Positions 51,015 to 60,528 of a stretch of 64,000 nucleotides of DNA are shown here, one piece after another; position 1 is the first letter of the stretch, and the number at the start of each line of letters is the position of its first letter. Origin of the DNA: Bacteroidia bacterium (GTDB lineage: Bacteria > Bacteroidota > Bacteroidia > Flavobacteriales_D > Cryomorphaceae). A program made the translations under genes and the position numbers. The notes beneath the pieces are model-generated. The model did not search any database. It saw only the letters and a list, made by a program, of their open reading frames with translations, and was not told the origin of the DNA. Location of the stretch: contig JAUICL010000001.1 of NCBI GenBank assembly GCA_030427905.1, positions 496,001 to 560,000 on the forward strand. Reading direction: 5' to 3'.

Positions 51015-53640
51015 GCACTGCTTCTCGCGAAATGAGCTGGAAGGTGTAAAATCCACTCGGCAGTTCTACGTTGATTGCATTTAATCCCGCGGTTACTGTG
51101 TGAATACTCACAACTTTTCCGGTGATGTCCATAACCTTCATTGAAATTTTATTGTCCACTAGGTCTGCGGATTCATCCACAACCAGCTGGAAGCTACCGC
51201 TGTTGGGATTAGGAAAAAGCTCAAAGCCCATACTCTCGCTCAAGTCAGTAGTGTTGATCGTGTTGTCAACTATGGTTAAGCAATAGTCTTCTGTTTCGCC
51301 GTAGTCGTAGTTCAAGCAAGGATTTTGCGCACCCACTCCACCAAATCCGGAATACTCCATGATAACTCTCAACCTGGTGTTCCCAAGGACGGCATCATTG
51401 GGGATGGCGATACTACCCGAAAGGGGATCATCGCTCGCTTGCTCTGATTCCAGTACCAGTTCATTGGCATCGAAAAGGCCATTTTGATCAAAGTCGATCC
51501 ACACGCGGATGTATTCGGAATAAGCACCTTGTGCAAACCCTGGAGTGATGGTCGCCTCATATGATTCGTTGACCATAAGTTCCAGACCCGTGTTTTCGAA
51601 AAGAGCGTAGCCATTGTCATTTCCGCTGACGTTCACGTATTCGGCAATTTCCACTTCTTCGATATACTCTTCTTCGGCATTTTCTGGGTCTGAAGTACTG
51701 GCGCAAAATTCATGGTCGGTACAGTGACCACAGCCCATTGTTTGAATGTCGATGTACGTCGCCAAGCTAAAGTCGCCTGGAGCGCAACCCGGAACCACAG
51801 CTACTTGATAGGCTGTACATGGTTCGAGGCCTGAGAGGGTAAATTCTCCGATTTCAGAATTTCCTGCTACAGTCCACTCTTCCTCGCCTTCGGTCTGGTA
51901 GAACACATCGTAATAGTCGATTCCAAAGCCTGGCTCCCAGGTGAAGCTCGATTCCGTCTCTGTTGTATTGTCGGCTGTGAGCGATTCTGCCGCCACGCAA
52001 CATCCTTGTGAAGTGAATATGATCGTGTTTTCATATTCGAGCTCATCTACTGGAGCACCTTGGCAGTTGTTTGCAGCCTGTACTTCGTATGTCACGCAGG
52101 TTTCCAGGTTGTCAAAGACTAAGGGCTCTCCTTCTAAATTGGTGTAATATTCCCAATCTGTAGTCCCTTCAACCGCTAATCGAATCACCATGGAGTCAAC
52201 GCCAATGGTGTTGTAAGTGAATGTGTGAACAGTATCATCTTCAACGCTCAATTCGAATTGTGAAATAGGACAAAAGTCACTGTCGCCGCAATTTGAAAGC
52301 ATGAGGGAAATGCTGTTAAAAGCGTTGAGTCTTCCACCTGTCACCGTTTCGTTTTCGAGATTTTCTACTGGATCTACCCCTTCAAAAAGCATGGCGCGAA
52401 CATAGTCTGACCCAAATTGCGGGTTGTCACGCACTTGCTGAGCAAAATCTTCACAAGGCACGGAGTACATCAAAGCTATTACCCCTGCGGTAAGCGGCGA
52501 TGCAAAAGAAGTTCCCGATGTGCTGCCGTATCCAGCACCACCTTGGGTAGTGTAAATACTTTCGCCTGGCGCCCCAAGGTCAATGGTTTCAACGCCATAA
52601 CCCGAGAAAGTGCGAACGTCGTTGTTGTTTGTAGCTGTCACGCTGATCATGTAGTCGCTATCAGCCGCTGTCGGGATGTCTCCTACCACATCTACATTCA
52701 CATTGTTGTTGGCCGTAGCTCCGCAGTTCAATATTCCGCTTTGACCCAGAGTATCGTAGAATGCCGACCAAAGCGGCACTTCGTCTGGGTTTCCGTTGTC
52801 TATTCCCCAAGAGGCGTTAGTTGCAACTACGAAAGCACCAAACTCCCCATCTGTTTCGTCATAGAGTCTCCGTTGGATTAGCGGATAAGTGTATGCCTCG
52901 ATGACAGATGCTTCGTTGAAAATGTTCTCTCCAGCTACCGACATGATTTTGACGTTCCAGTTGGCTCCAGCTACGCCAAGATCATTATCGCCTTTGGCTC
53001 CAATCATTCCCATCACTTGAGTTCCGTGACCACCCTGATACACGCCTTCGTCGTTATTGCTCTGCACATTCCACCCTTGGAAATCGTCGATATAACCATT
53101 CCCATCGTCATCAATCCCGTTATTGGGGATTTCACCATAATTATACCAGGCATTGTCAATCAAATCGGGGTGTTGGAGATTCCCACCTTCAATCACACAA
53201 ACCACAATGCTATCGCCTAGAGCGGTTAGCCCTCCCGTGGTGATATCCCAGGCTAAATCGGAGTCTATGTCGGCGTCGTTGCCGTTTACGTGTTGCCACT
53301 GTTGGTTGAACTGTGGGTCGTTGGGCAGCGTTTCTCGCGGATACACGTAGTGGTTAAATTGAGCGTTTAGCACGGCCTTATCATTTCGTAGACGACGCAG
53401 AATGTATTCAGCATCAGCCGACTCAGAAATTTTTACCCGATAGATATTCATAGGCTCCGACAGGAGTTTATCCAGGTGAATATCAGTCGATTCACCTCGA
53501 ATCTCATCATAAGCTGATATTACGTAATTCGGGTTGGATTTTGGATCGAATTGAACGAGGATTTCTCCCGGTACAAAGTCCATTTGGGCAAAAGAAAGGG
53601 TACACGCGAGCAGCGTGAAGAAAGTAAAGACGTGCTTCAT
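50986..53640 (-). CDS. T9SS-exported S8 subtilisin-like peptidase with GEVED domain; catalytic Asp replaced by Glu
   Basis: 884 residues. A signal peptide (about 1-19) precedes a propeptide-like region (20-100), an S8 domain (about 145-455), fibronectin-III-like domains (about 460-640), a GEVED domain (about 650-800, containing IDFDQNGLFDANE) and a type A T9SS sorting domain (LFPNPNSGSFQLV). Catalytic His205 is in GGHGTQVMG and Ser378 in SGTSFASP. The position of the usual Asp (DTG/DGG) reads VIEGG, with Glu151. This may lower or abolish activity, or Glu may substitute. The protein should be secreted or bound at the cell surface. Confidence 0.9.
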   Translation of the reverse strand: MKHVFTFFTLLACTLSFAQMDFVPGEILVQFDPKSNPNYVISAYDEIRGESTDIHLDKLLSEPMNIYRVKISESADAEYILRRLRNDKAVLNAQFNHYVYPRETLPNDPQFNQQWQHVNGNDADIDSDLAWDITTGGLTALGDSIVVCVIEGGNLQHPDLIDNAWYNYGEIPNNGIDDDGNGYIDDFQGWNVQSNNDEGVYQGGHGTQVMGMIGAKGDNDLGVAGANWNVKIMSVAGENIFNEASVIEAYTYPLIQRRLYDETDGEFGAFVVATNASWGIDNGNPDEVPLWSAFYDTLGQSGILNCGATANNNVNVDVVGDIPTAADSDYMISVTATNNNDVRTFSGYGVETIDLGAPGESIYTTQGGAGYGSTSGTSFASPLTAGVIALMYSVPCEDFAQQVRDNPQFGSDYVRAMLFEGVDPVENLENETVTGGRLNAFNSISLMLSNCGDSDFCPISQFELSVEDDTVHTFTYNTIGVDSMVIRLAVEGTTDWEYYTNLEGEPLVFDNLETCVTYEVQAANNCQGAPVDELEYENTIIFTSQGCCVAAESLTADNTTETESSFTWEPGFGIDYYDVFYQTEGEEEWTVAGNSEIGEFTLSGLEPCTAYQVAVVPGCAPGDFSLATYIDIQTMGCGHCTDHEFCASTSDPENAEEEYIEEVEIAEYVNVSGNDNGYALFENTGLELMVNESYEATITPGFAQGAYSEYIRVWIDFDQNGLFDANELVLESEQASDDPLSGSIAIPNDAVLGNTRLRVIMEYSGFGGVGAQNPCLNYDYGETEDYCLTIVDNTINTTDLSESMGFELFPNPNSGSFQLVVDESADLVDNKISMKVMDITGKVVSIHTVTAGLNAINVELPSGFYTFQLISREAVLSSGRFVVN

Positions 53641-53748
53641 TGGTGGCAGGTTAAGCAGGGTTCAAATTTTTAATAGGCCATGAAGTAACATCAAAGCACT
53701 GATAATGACAATTCACAAGTGACTTCCTTCTGAAAAATAATTGGATTC

Positions 53749-56226
53749 CTATGATTGAATTGTGACCCGTTTTACCCTTTCTGATACGCGGGTCAAAACT
53801 TCGTAGGGAATGGTTTCGAGTTTTTCTGAGATCTCGTACAGGGAAATATGATCGCCGAATATTTCAACTTCATCGCCTTCCTGACAGGGAATCTCAGTCA
53901 CATCGATCATGCACATATCCATACAGATGTTTCCAACTGTTTTTGCGCGCTGACCGTTTACCCAAAACTCAGCCACACCGTTGCCGAGCTTGCGAGCAAG
54001 GCCATCGGCGTACCCAATCGAAAGGACGGCAATTGTCCTTTCAGCATCGAGGAGTGCCTTGGGGCTGTATCCTATGCCGCTTCCTTTTGGCACCTGACGA
54101 ATCTGAGAAATGGATGTTTTCAGCTTACTCACAGGGAGCAATTCCGAACGTGTGACTTGGTTGCCTGAGACACCGTAAAGCGCTATCCCCAATCTGACCA
54201 TATCGAATTGGTACTGCGGGAATCTCAAAATCCCATTCGAGTTGAGAATGTGCTTAATAACCGACTTCCCAAGGCACTGCTCGATGAAAGATGCAGCTGT
54301 CTCGAATTTGGCGACTTGATCTTCAGTGGTTTTATCAAAATCGGGTTCATCGCTTCCAGACAGGTGGGAGAAAACAGAAACGACATCGAAGATTTTCTCC
54401 GTCCGAAGGAGATCTCCAAGTTCTTCAATTTCATGCAAATCAAAGCCCAACCGATTCATACCGGTATTGATCTTAATATGCACGGGATAACTTCCTTCGT
54501 ACCCCCAGTCGGTTAGGGCCTTGTGGAAAAGTTTGAGTGTGCGAAAGCTGTAGATCTGCGGCTCTAAATTGTAGCGAATGATAGCGTCGTACGTAGAAGG
54601 CTCGGGATTGAGTACGAGTATCGGAATTTGAATACCATCGCCGCGCAGAGCCACCCCTTCATCGGCATAAGCCACTCCGAGATATGCCACCCCGCTGTAC
54701 TCCAATAGACGGGCCACATCATAGCTTCCATTTCCATAGGCGAATGCCTTCACCATGGCCATGATCTTGGTCTCGCGTTTTATTTTTTCCCTGATCAAGT
54801 TGAGGTTGTCACTCATCTTGTTCAGATCCAGTTCGAGCGTTGTTTCGTGCGTTTTTTCTTGCAAGCGATCGGCGATGCGTTCAAACTCGAAGGCCCGAGA
54901 TCCTTTGAGAAGAATGTTCTCATTCTCGAAACTGTCTTTTCTCAGGGTTTGAAGAAAGCTGTCTGTATCTGTGTAAAAAGCCGAGTCTATTCCAGTGAAT
55001 AGGTGTTTGTGGCGCTGCAAGTTAGGTCCAATCCCAATGAATCGCTCTATTCCTTTTGTTTTCAAGAGTTTGCTCAGCTCCATATACTTTTCCGTAGCAA
55101 CCTTGTTTGGAATCACAATGTCGCTGAGGATGGCTGTGCTCTTTGAGTTTTTGGGTTGAAGAAGGAGTTGCTCAAGGGCGATTCCTATGGCATTTAAGTC
55201 GCTGTTGTAAGCGTCGTTTACCAGTACGCAGCCATTTACGCCTACCAGTATCTCGAGTCGCATGGGGATGTCTGAAACGTCGTTGAATCGCTGGTTTATC
55301 ACTTTATCCGAATAGCCAAGTTCCAATAGGAGCAGCCATAAGTGACAAGCGTTTTCAATGGAAGCGTCGAGATTAAAGGGGAGTTTGAGATGTCGATCAA
55401 CACCGAGGTAGTTTCCCCGAAGATCGGCGGCCTTATTGCCTTTGGCCACATCGAGCAGCTGCAAGGTGCTACCAGCTCTCCACCCCCAGGTTTTGCATTT
55501 TTTCTCCCAGCTTAACGAAGCTACGGCATTGTGAACCAGATCGTGATCGGCACAATAAATCAGTTTTGGACAGTGGGTAAAAAGCTTGAGCTTTTCAAGT
55601 GCTTTGTCTTGGTCAGACCGGAATCCATCTTCGTGGGCAGCGCCAATATTGGTCAGAATGCCAATATTTGGTTTGATCATTTTTTCCAAACATTCCATTT
55701 CCCCTTCTTGGGAAATTCCCGCTTCGAATACACCCATGTCGTGGCTGTCATTCATCAACAGGATGGATAGCGCCACACCGAGTTTCGAGTTGTAGCTATT
55801 GGGGCTCCGTACGATGTGTTTATCCCGGTACAAGAGCTGGTAGAGCCATTCTTTGACAATGGTTTTTCCATTACTCCCCGTTACGCCTACCACGTCTATT
55901 TGATGCTCCCCGCGATGGAAAATTGCTAGACGTTGGAGGGCTTTCAGGCTATTATCCACCTTGATGATCGATGCTTCGGCAAAATGGTTGAGATCAACAT
56001 CTTCCGAAACGATAAAGGTTCGTACCCCTTTGGAATAGGCTTCCCAGAGAAACTGATGCCCATCGAAACGCGGGCCTACAATGGCTACAAATAGGCTGTG
56101 CGGCCTACCGTCGAGTACGCGTGTGTCGGTCTCGACATGCCGTACAAAGTCTTCTTTTCCCTCTTGAAGAAAAGTTCCGTTCAAGATTTGGCAAAGCGTA
56201 TTGATCGGATACCCTGTACTAAGCAT
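53749..56226 (-). CDS. murF-alr: Bifunctional UDP-MurNAc-tripeptide:D-Ala-D-Ala ligase / alanine racemase (MurF-Alr fusion)
   Basis: 825 residues. The N-terminal half (about 1-455) is MurF, with [14 protein letters not shown] as P-loop and VNDAYNSD. The C-terminal half (about 456-825) is alanine racemase, with the PLP lysine in [23 protein letters not shown] and SIGYADG. Alr makes D-alanine and MurF attaches D-Ala-D-Ala to the peptidoglycan precursor, so the fusion joins steps at two ends of a short branch. Fusions of this kind are usual in Bacteroidota. The start overlaps the tdk end by 8 bases. Confidence 0.94.
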   Translation of the reverse strand: MLSTGYPINTLCQILNGTFLQEGKEDFVRHVETDTRVLDGRPHSLFVAIVGPRFDGHQFLWEAYSKGVRTFIVSEDVDLNHFAEASIIKVDNSLKALQRLAIFHRGEHQIDVVGVTGSNGKTIVKEWLYQLLYRDKHIVRSPNSYNSKLGVALSILLMNDSHDMGVFEAGISQEGEMECLEKMIKPNIGILTNIGAAHEDGFRSDQDKALEKLKLFTHCPKLIYCADHDLVHNAVASLSWEKKCKTWGWRAGSTLQLLDVAKGNKAADLRGNYLGVDRHLKLPFNLDASIENACHLWLLLLELGYSDKVINQRFNDVSDIPMRLEILVGVNGCVLVNDAYNSDLNAIGIALEQLLLQPKNSKSTAILSDIVIPNKVATEKYMELSKLLKTKGIERFIGIGPNLQRHKHLFTGIDSAFYTDTDSFLQTLRKDSFENENILLKGSRAFEFERIADRLQEKTHETTLELDLNKMSDNLNLIREKIKRETKIMAMVKAFAYGNGSYDVARLLEYSGVAYLGVAYADEGVALRGDGIQIPILVLNPEPSTYDAIIRYNLEPQIYSFRTLKLFHKALTDWGYEGSYPVHIKINTGMNRLGFDLHEIEELGDLLRTEKIFDVVSVFSHLSGSDEPDFDKTTEDQVAKFETAASFIEQCLGKSVIKHILNSNGILRFPQYQFDMVRLGIALYGVSGNQVTRSELLPVSKLKTSISQIRQVPKGSGIGYSPKALLDAERTIAVLSIGYADGLARKLGNGVAEFWVNGQRAKTVGNICMDMCMIDVTEIPCQEGDEVEIFGDHISLYEISEKLETIPYEVLTRVSERVKRVTIQS

Positions 56227-56818
56227 TCGTCTTGCCTTTGGAATTCACCACTTCTAGAAAAGCCTTTCTGCTTAAGGGTTCGTAGTGGGCGCTTTCTCCC
56301 AGTTCGATGAGTTCGCTATTCTCGGTTATTCGGTGCGAGAAGTTGGCCAACTTTCCCGTTTTCACGCAGATGGCATGGACTTTAGTCACGTACTCGGCTA
56401 TGGCCATGAGATAGGGCATCGGCCCAAACGGTTTCCCTTTGAAATCCATATCCAACCCGGCTACAATCACACGGATTCCACGATTGGCGAGTTCGTTGCA
56501 GACATCGGGAAGTTCTTGGTCAAAAAACTGGGCTTCATCAATTCCTACTACATCCACATCTCCTGCTATCTCTAGAATATCAGTGGATTTGGCTACTGGG
56601 GTGCTCACTATTGCGCGCTTGTCGTGACTTACCACATCTTCTTCGTGGTATCGCACATCAACCATCGGCTTGAAAATCTTGATTTTCTGCTTGGCAATTC
56701 GCGCGCGATTAATCCGCCTGAGTAGCTCTTCTGTTTTACCTGAAAACATGGATCCGCATATCACTTCAATCCACCCTTCGCCACTTTGATTCTTTCTACT
56801 TGTTTGTTCTAAAAACAT
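56219..56818 (-). CDS. tdk: Thymidine kinase
   Basis: 199 residues from ATG 56818; the longer frame adds 13 residues without family similarity. P-loop [14 protein letters not shown] at about 21-34, [11 protein letters not shown] and [13 protein letters not shown] are clear. The two zinc-binding CxxC pairs of typical type II TK are absent: the first reads CVKTG and the second region [10 protein letters not shown]. This loss is common in flavobacterial TKs. It phosphorylates thymidine in salvage. Upstream of and overlapping murF-alr. Confidence 0.93.
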   Translation of the reverse strand: MFLEQTSRKNQSGEGWIEVICGSMFSGKTEELLRRINRARIAKQKIKIFKPMVDVRYHEEDVVSHDKRAIVSTPVAKSTDILEIAGDVDVVGIDEAQFFDQELPDVCNELANRGIRVIVAGLDMDFKGKPFGPMPYLMAIAEYVTKVHAICVKTGKLANFSHRITENSELIELGESAHYEPLSRKAFLEVVNSKGKTNA

Positions 56819-56952
56819 AAGATTTACTGGTCTCAGAATTCTGGTAAATACCCGCAAGGTACAATTCGTGCAGTGGCTAAATTAAGTATATTTCCAGCCT
56901 TGAAAATACGTTTTAACCGGTTTTGGCGTATTTGTATCAGAATTAAGAGGTC

Positions 56953-57531
56953 ATGACTTTTGAAGGACTTTTAGAAGAAGTAAATCAAATCTTGGCAGGA
57001 AGGGCATTTTCTGAACTTGATTTGCATGAAGTGGAGCGCGTTAGAATGGCGTTGTCGAGAATTTATGACCTCTCGGTAGAACGGAGGTATGCCTTGCTTC
57101 ACCCCCCGTCAGCAAACATAGGCAAGCCCGACCCGAAAGTGGATGAGCCAGTGGAAGAAACCGATCTGACGGAGATTTCTCCGAATCAAATATCCCTGAT
57201 CGATTCCATCGAGGAAATCAAACTCGAGCAGAGTATCAATGAGACTTTCTCAGAATACAAGAAGCCAACCCTATCTCAACAAATGGCGGGTAGAGGGTTT
57301 CAGGATTTGACATCAGTCATTTCAATCAATCAAAAGTTTAAGTTCATCTCGGAGTTATTTGGTGGAGATACGGATGCCTATCAGCAAACCATTGATCGCA
57401 TTAATCGCTTTTCGTCTTATCTGGAAGCCGACGATTACTTGCAAAACACCCTGAAAAATCAGCACGAATGGGAGATGCAAAACCCAATTGTGATCGAGTT
57501 TATAGAGCTGATAGAAAGGAGATTTCTATGA
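56953..57531 (+). CDS. Bacteroidota conserved hypothetical protein
   Basis: 192 residues, soluble, mostly helical. The N-terminal 50 residues (FEGLLEEVNQILAGRAFSEL, then RVRMALSRIYDLSVERR) form a helical domain. A Pro/Glu-rich linker (55-85) is followed by a C-terminal helical domain (LSQQMAGRGFQDLTSVISIN, then FKFISELFGGD and AYQQTIDRINRF). I know this domain order from other Bacteroidota but not its role. The stop overlaps the M28 peptidase ATG by four bases (ATGA), so the pair is co-translated. Confidence 0.8.
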   Translation: MTFEGLLEEVNQILAGRAFSELDLHEVERVRMALSRIYDLSVERRYALLHPPSANIGKPDPKVDEPVEETDLTEISPNQISLIDSIEEIKLEQSINETFSEYKKPTLSQQMAGRGFQDLTSVISINQKFKFISELFGGDTDAYQQTIDRINRFSSYLEADDYLQNTLKNQHEWEMQNPIVIEFIELIERRFL

Positions 57532-58781
57532 GAGTGATATTCGTCTTGTGCGCTCACCTCTTGATCTGGTTTTCTGCTTTTGGACAGGATTTGGAGTCTG
57601 TGAAAAGCATGGTCTCGGACCTTACCGATTCTACGATGGCGGGCCGTGGTTATGTCCAAAGCGGTGGAGACGTTGCGTCCACATATATTGCGGCGAAGTT
57701 TGATTCCTTGAGTGTGGAGACGATTCAAGGTAAGCGCTTTCAGCCATTTAGTTTTAATGTCAATACTTTTCCAACTTCCATCACCTGCATCACACAGACG
57801 GATACCCTTGTGCAAGGAAGAGATTTTATTGTGCAGGCTGGTTCGGGTACCACCAAAGGATATTACCGAGCCGTAAATCTCGATTCTACCCACTTCCAAA
57901 TGGCACTAGACACAGTGCTTGGTGGAAGGGATGTAGCAGTGATCAAAATGGAAGGCATAAACTCGGCTGATGAAGTAGCTCATCTCTTCGATTTTCAGAA
58001 TCACCAACTCCATATTCGGCCTGTGGTATTGGTTCAACCGGGAAAAACCACGTGGTCGGTAAGCCCACGAACTTCGCAATATGCCACCGTAGAGATCGAT
58101 GGACGAAGTCTCACAGATACCATCGCCGATATTCTCATCGACGTAGTAAGCGAAGAGATTACCTACGAAGCCAGAAATGTGCTTGGAAAAATTGCTGGAG
58201 AGTCTTCTGATAGCTGTTTTGTTTTTACCGCCCACTATGATCACTTGGGGATGATGGGCGATGCCATTTTTCCCGGTGCTAGCGATAATGCGAGCGGGGT
58301 AGCCACCATGCTCGACCTATCTGGGTACTACGCCAAAAACAAGCCTTGCTACGACATCTACTTTATAGCTTTTGCCGGTGAAGAAGCTGGACTTGTGGGT
58401 TCGAAGTACTTTGTGGATCATCCGCTAATCGAACTCTCTCAAGTTAGCTTTTTGATCAATGTCGATTTGATGGGCTCTGCAGCGAAGGGTATCACTTTGG
58501 TGAACGGAAAACTCTATCCCGATAGGATGAAACGGCTGGCTGAAATCAACGAAGAAATAGAAGGAGTACCCCGTATAAAACTTCGTGGAAAGGCGGCGAA
58601 CAGCGATCACTACTGGTTTTCGGAGCGCGGCGTGCCCAGCGTTTTTATCTATACCGAAGGAAATGCCAAAGCCTATCACGATGTAAATGATACTCCTGAT
58701 GGACTCGACTGGGCAAACTACGATGGGATGTTTACCTTAATAACCGAATTCATCAATACCTGGCCATCATGTCAAAACTGA
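57528..58781 (+). CDS. M28 family metallopeptidase (aminopeptidase), exported
   Basis: 417 residues from ATG 57528, which overlaps the upstream stop; the longer frame starts inside the previous gene. A signal peptide (VIFVLCAHLLIWFSAFGQ) is followed by a domain of about 190 residues and the di-zinc peptidase. Ligands and catalytic residues are in TAHYDHLG (His236), GASDNASG (Asp253), AFAGEEAG (Glu285/286), INVDLMG (Asp313) and a final AYHDVNDT. It should act in the periplasm or outside. It overlaps rsmI by 13 nt. Confidence 0.92.
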   Translation: MRVIFVLCAHLLIWFSAFGQDLESVKSMVSDLTDSTMAGRGYVQSGGDVASTYIAAKFDSLSVETIQGKRFQPFSFNVNTFPTSITCITQTDTLVQGRDFIVQAGSGTTKGYYRAVNLDSTHFQMALDTVLGGRDVAVIKMEGINSADEVAHLFDFQNHQLHIRPVVLVQPGKTTWSVSPRTSQYATVEIDGRSLTDTIADILIDVVSEEITYEARNVLGKIAGESSDSCFVFTAHYDHLGMMGDAIFPGASDNASGVATMLDLSGYYAKNKPCYDIYFIAFAGEEAGLVGSKYFVDHPLIELSQVSFLINVDLMGSAAKGITLVNGKLYPDRMKRLAEINEEIEGVPRIKLRGKAANSDHYWFSERGVPSVFIYTEGNAKAYHDVNDTPDGLDWANYDGMFTLITEFINTWPSCQN

Positions 58782-59440
58782 TTCTCGTTCCCACGCCTAT
58801 TGGAAACCTCGGAGATATGACTTTTCGAGCGGTAGAGGTATTGAAATCGGTTGATTTGATTCTGGCTGAAGACACGCGTAACACGGGAAAGCTACTCAAG
58901 CATTTCGAGATCGAATCGACCATGCAGTCTTTCCACGCTCACAATGAGCATCGCGCATTAGACCGGGTTGTGGAGCGATTGAAAAGTGGTGATACCATTG
59001 CTCTCGTTTCTGACGCGGGAAGTCCGGGTATTTCAGATCCGGGGTTTCTTCTTGTACGAGCCTGTGTGGAAGCGGATATTCTTGTAGAAGCTCTTCCCGG
59101 TCCCACCGCTATCGTTCCTGCATTAACCATATCGGGCTTCCCTACTGATCGGTTTGTATTTGAAGGATTTTTGCCACCAAAAAAGGGACGGCATAAGCGC
59201 GTAGAAGCACTCGTTGAAGAAACTCGCACTATGGTGTTTTACGAATCACCACATCGCATTCTCAAGACCTTGGCTTTGTTTGTGGAATACTTTGGCGAAG
59301 AGCGAAGTGTGGCTGTAGTGAGAGAAATCACGAAGATTCATGAAGAAGCCATTCGAGGAACGCTGGCAGAAGTCATAGCTCACTTTGAAGCGACCCCACC
59401 CAAAGGGGAAATTGTTGTGGTATTAAAAGGAAAAGAATGA
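58769..59440 (+). CDS. rsmI: 16S rRNA (cytidine(1402)-2'-O)-methyltransferase
   Basis: 223 residues. Marks are PTPIGNLGDMTFRAVE, AEDTRNTGKLLKHF, SDAGSPGISDPGF, ALPGPTAIVPALTISG and FYESPHRI. It methylates C1402 in the ribosomal P site using AdoMet. It overlaps the M28 peptidase gene by 13 nt and the following oxidoreductase by four bases (ATGA). Confidence 0.96.
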   Translation: MSKLILVPTPIGNLGDMTFRAVEVLKSVDLILAEDTRNTGKLLKHFEIESTMQSFHAHNEHRALDRVVERLKSGDTIALVSDAGSPGISDPGFLLVRACVEADILVEALPGPTAIVPALTISGFPTDRFVFEGFLPPKKGRHKRVEALVEETRTMVFYESPHRILKTLALFVEYFGEERSVAVVREITKIHEEAIRGTLAEVIAHFEATPPKGEIVVVLKGKE

Positions 59441-60456
59441 AAGCTGTTTACTTAAATAAGTTTGGCTCACCCGACGAAGCTTTCGAGATGAAGGAAGTGG
59501 AATCGCCAAAACCAAGCTCCAATCAAGTGTTGATCGAAGTAGAAGGATTTGGGCTCAATTTCGCTGATGTTTTGGCCAGAAAAGGACTCTATCCCGAAGT
59601 ACCAGATAGACCCTGCGTTCTCGGCTACGAGGTGGTAGGGAAGGTAAAAGAAGTAGGTAGCGAAGCCCCTGATCATTTGGTGGGAAAGCGCGTGGTTGGA
59701 CTAACGCGTTTCGGTGGCTACGCCCAAGAAGCGGTGACCGATTACCGCGCAGTTGGCGTGGTGCCAGAATCTATGGAGCTCGGCAGCGCTTTGGCTTTAG
59801 CTACGCAGTACACCACGGCTTACATCTCGGCTGTAGAGAGCTTAAATCTCTATGAAGGCGATCGAGTTTTAGTACACGCCGGCGCTGGTGGGGTGGGAAT
59901 TGCCCTTTGTCAAATTGCATTGAGCAAGGGCTGTGAAGTGTTTGCGACGGCGGGCTCTGATGAGAAATTGCACTTTCTCAAATCGCTTGGTGTTCAACAT
60001 CCCATTAATTATCGAAAAACGGACTACGCTCAGGCGGTTAAGTCCATACTAAAGGATAAGAGACTCGATGTGAGCTTCAATTCACTCGCGGGAAAATCGG
60101 TGAAGAAAGATCTCAAGCTTCTCGGCTCCGGTGGAAAGTTTGTGATTTACGGAGCTGCTTCAAGAGTAGGTAAGTCTGGTGGTTTTTTTGCCGGTCTGCG
60201 TCTTCTTTGGGACACGGGTTTTATCACACCGTTGGCGATGATCATGCGATCAAAATCCATTATTGGCATCAACGTACTCAAGCTCGGCGACTACAAACCA
60301 CAGCTCATCGCCAAATGCATGCAGGAAGTCATCACAATGGCCGATAGTGGAAAGCTAAGTCCTGTAGCCAAGGTTTATTCCATTGACGAGCTTAACAAAG
60401 CCCATGCAGAACTAGAAGGCCGCAGAACCATAGGAAAGCTCGGCATTCGCTGGTAG
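59437..60456 (+). CDS. NADPH:quinone reductase-like medium-chain dehydrogenase/reductase
   Basis: 339 residues with the zinc-free MDR fold: GLNFADVLARKGLYPEVPDR near residue 50, VLVHAGAGGVGIALCQIA as the dinucleotide-binding loop and a C-terminal KLGIRW. The nearest group is the VAT-1/quinone oxidoreductase branch; zinc-binding cysteines of alcohol dehydrogenases are lacking. It probably reduces quinones or enones with NADPH. Coupled to rsmI by an ATGA overlap and followed by a terminator. Confidence 0.88.
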   Translation: MKAVYLNKFGSPDEAFEMKEVESPKPSSNQVLIEVEGFGLNFADVLARKGLYPEVPDRPCVLGYEVVGKVKEVGSEAPDHLVGKRVVGLTRFGGYAQEAVTDYRAVGVVPESMELGSALALATQYTTAYISAVESLNLYEGDRVLVHAGAGGVGIALCQIALSKGCEVFATAGSDEKLHFLKSLGVQHPINYRKTDYAQAVKSILKDKRLDVSFNSLAGKSVKKDLKLLGSGGKFVIYGAASRVGKSGGFFAGLRLLWDTGFITPLAMIMRSKSIIGINVLKLGDYKPQLIAKCMQEVITMADSGKLSPVAKVYSIDELNKAHAELEGRRTIGKLGIRW

Positions 60457-60480
60457 AAACATCAAAACTTATTGAATAAA

Positions 60481-60510
60481 AAAGCCCCCCGAAAATCTTC
60501 GGGGGGCTTT
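60481..60510. terminator. Bidirectional terminator
   Basis: 13-bp stem (60481-60493 with 60498-60510, core CCCCCCGAA/TTCGGGGGG) and an AATC loop, with A residues before and T residues after. It serves the oxidoreductase operon and the convergent repeat lipoprotein. Confidence 0.93.
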
Positions 60511-60528
60511 TTCAATTTTCTAGTGTTA

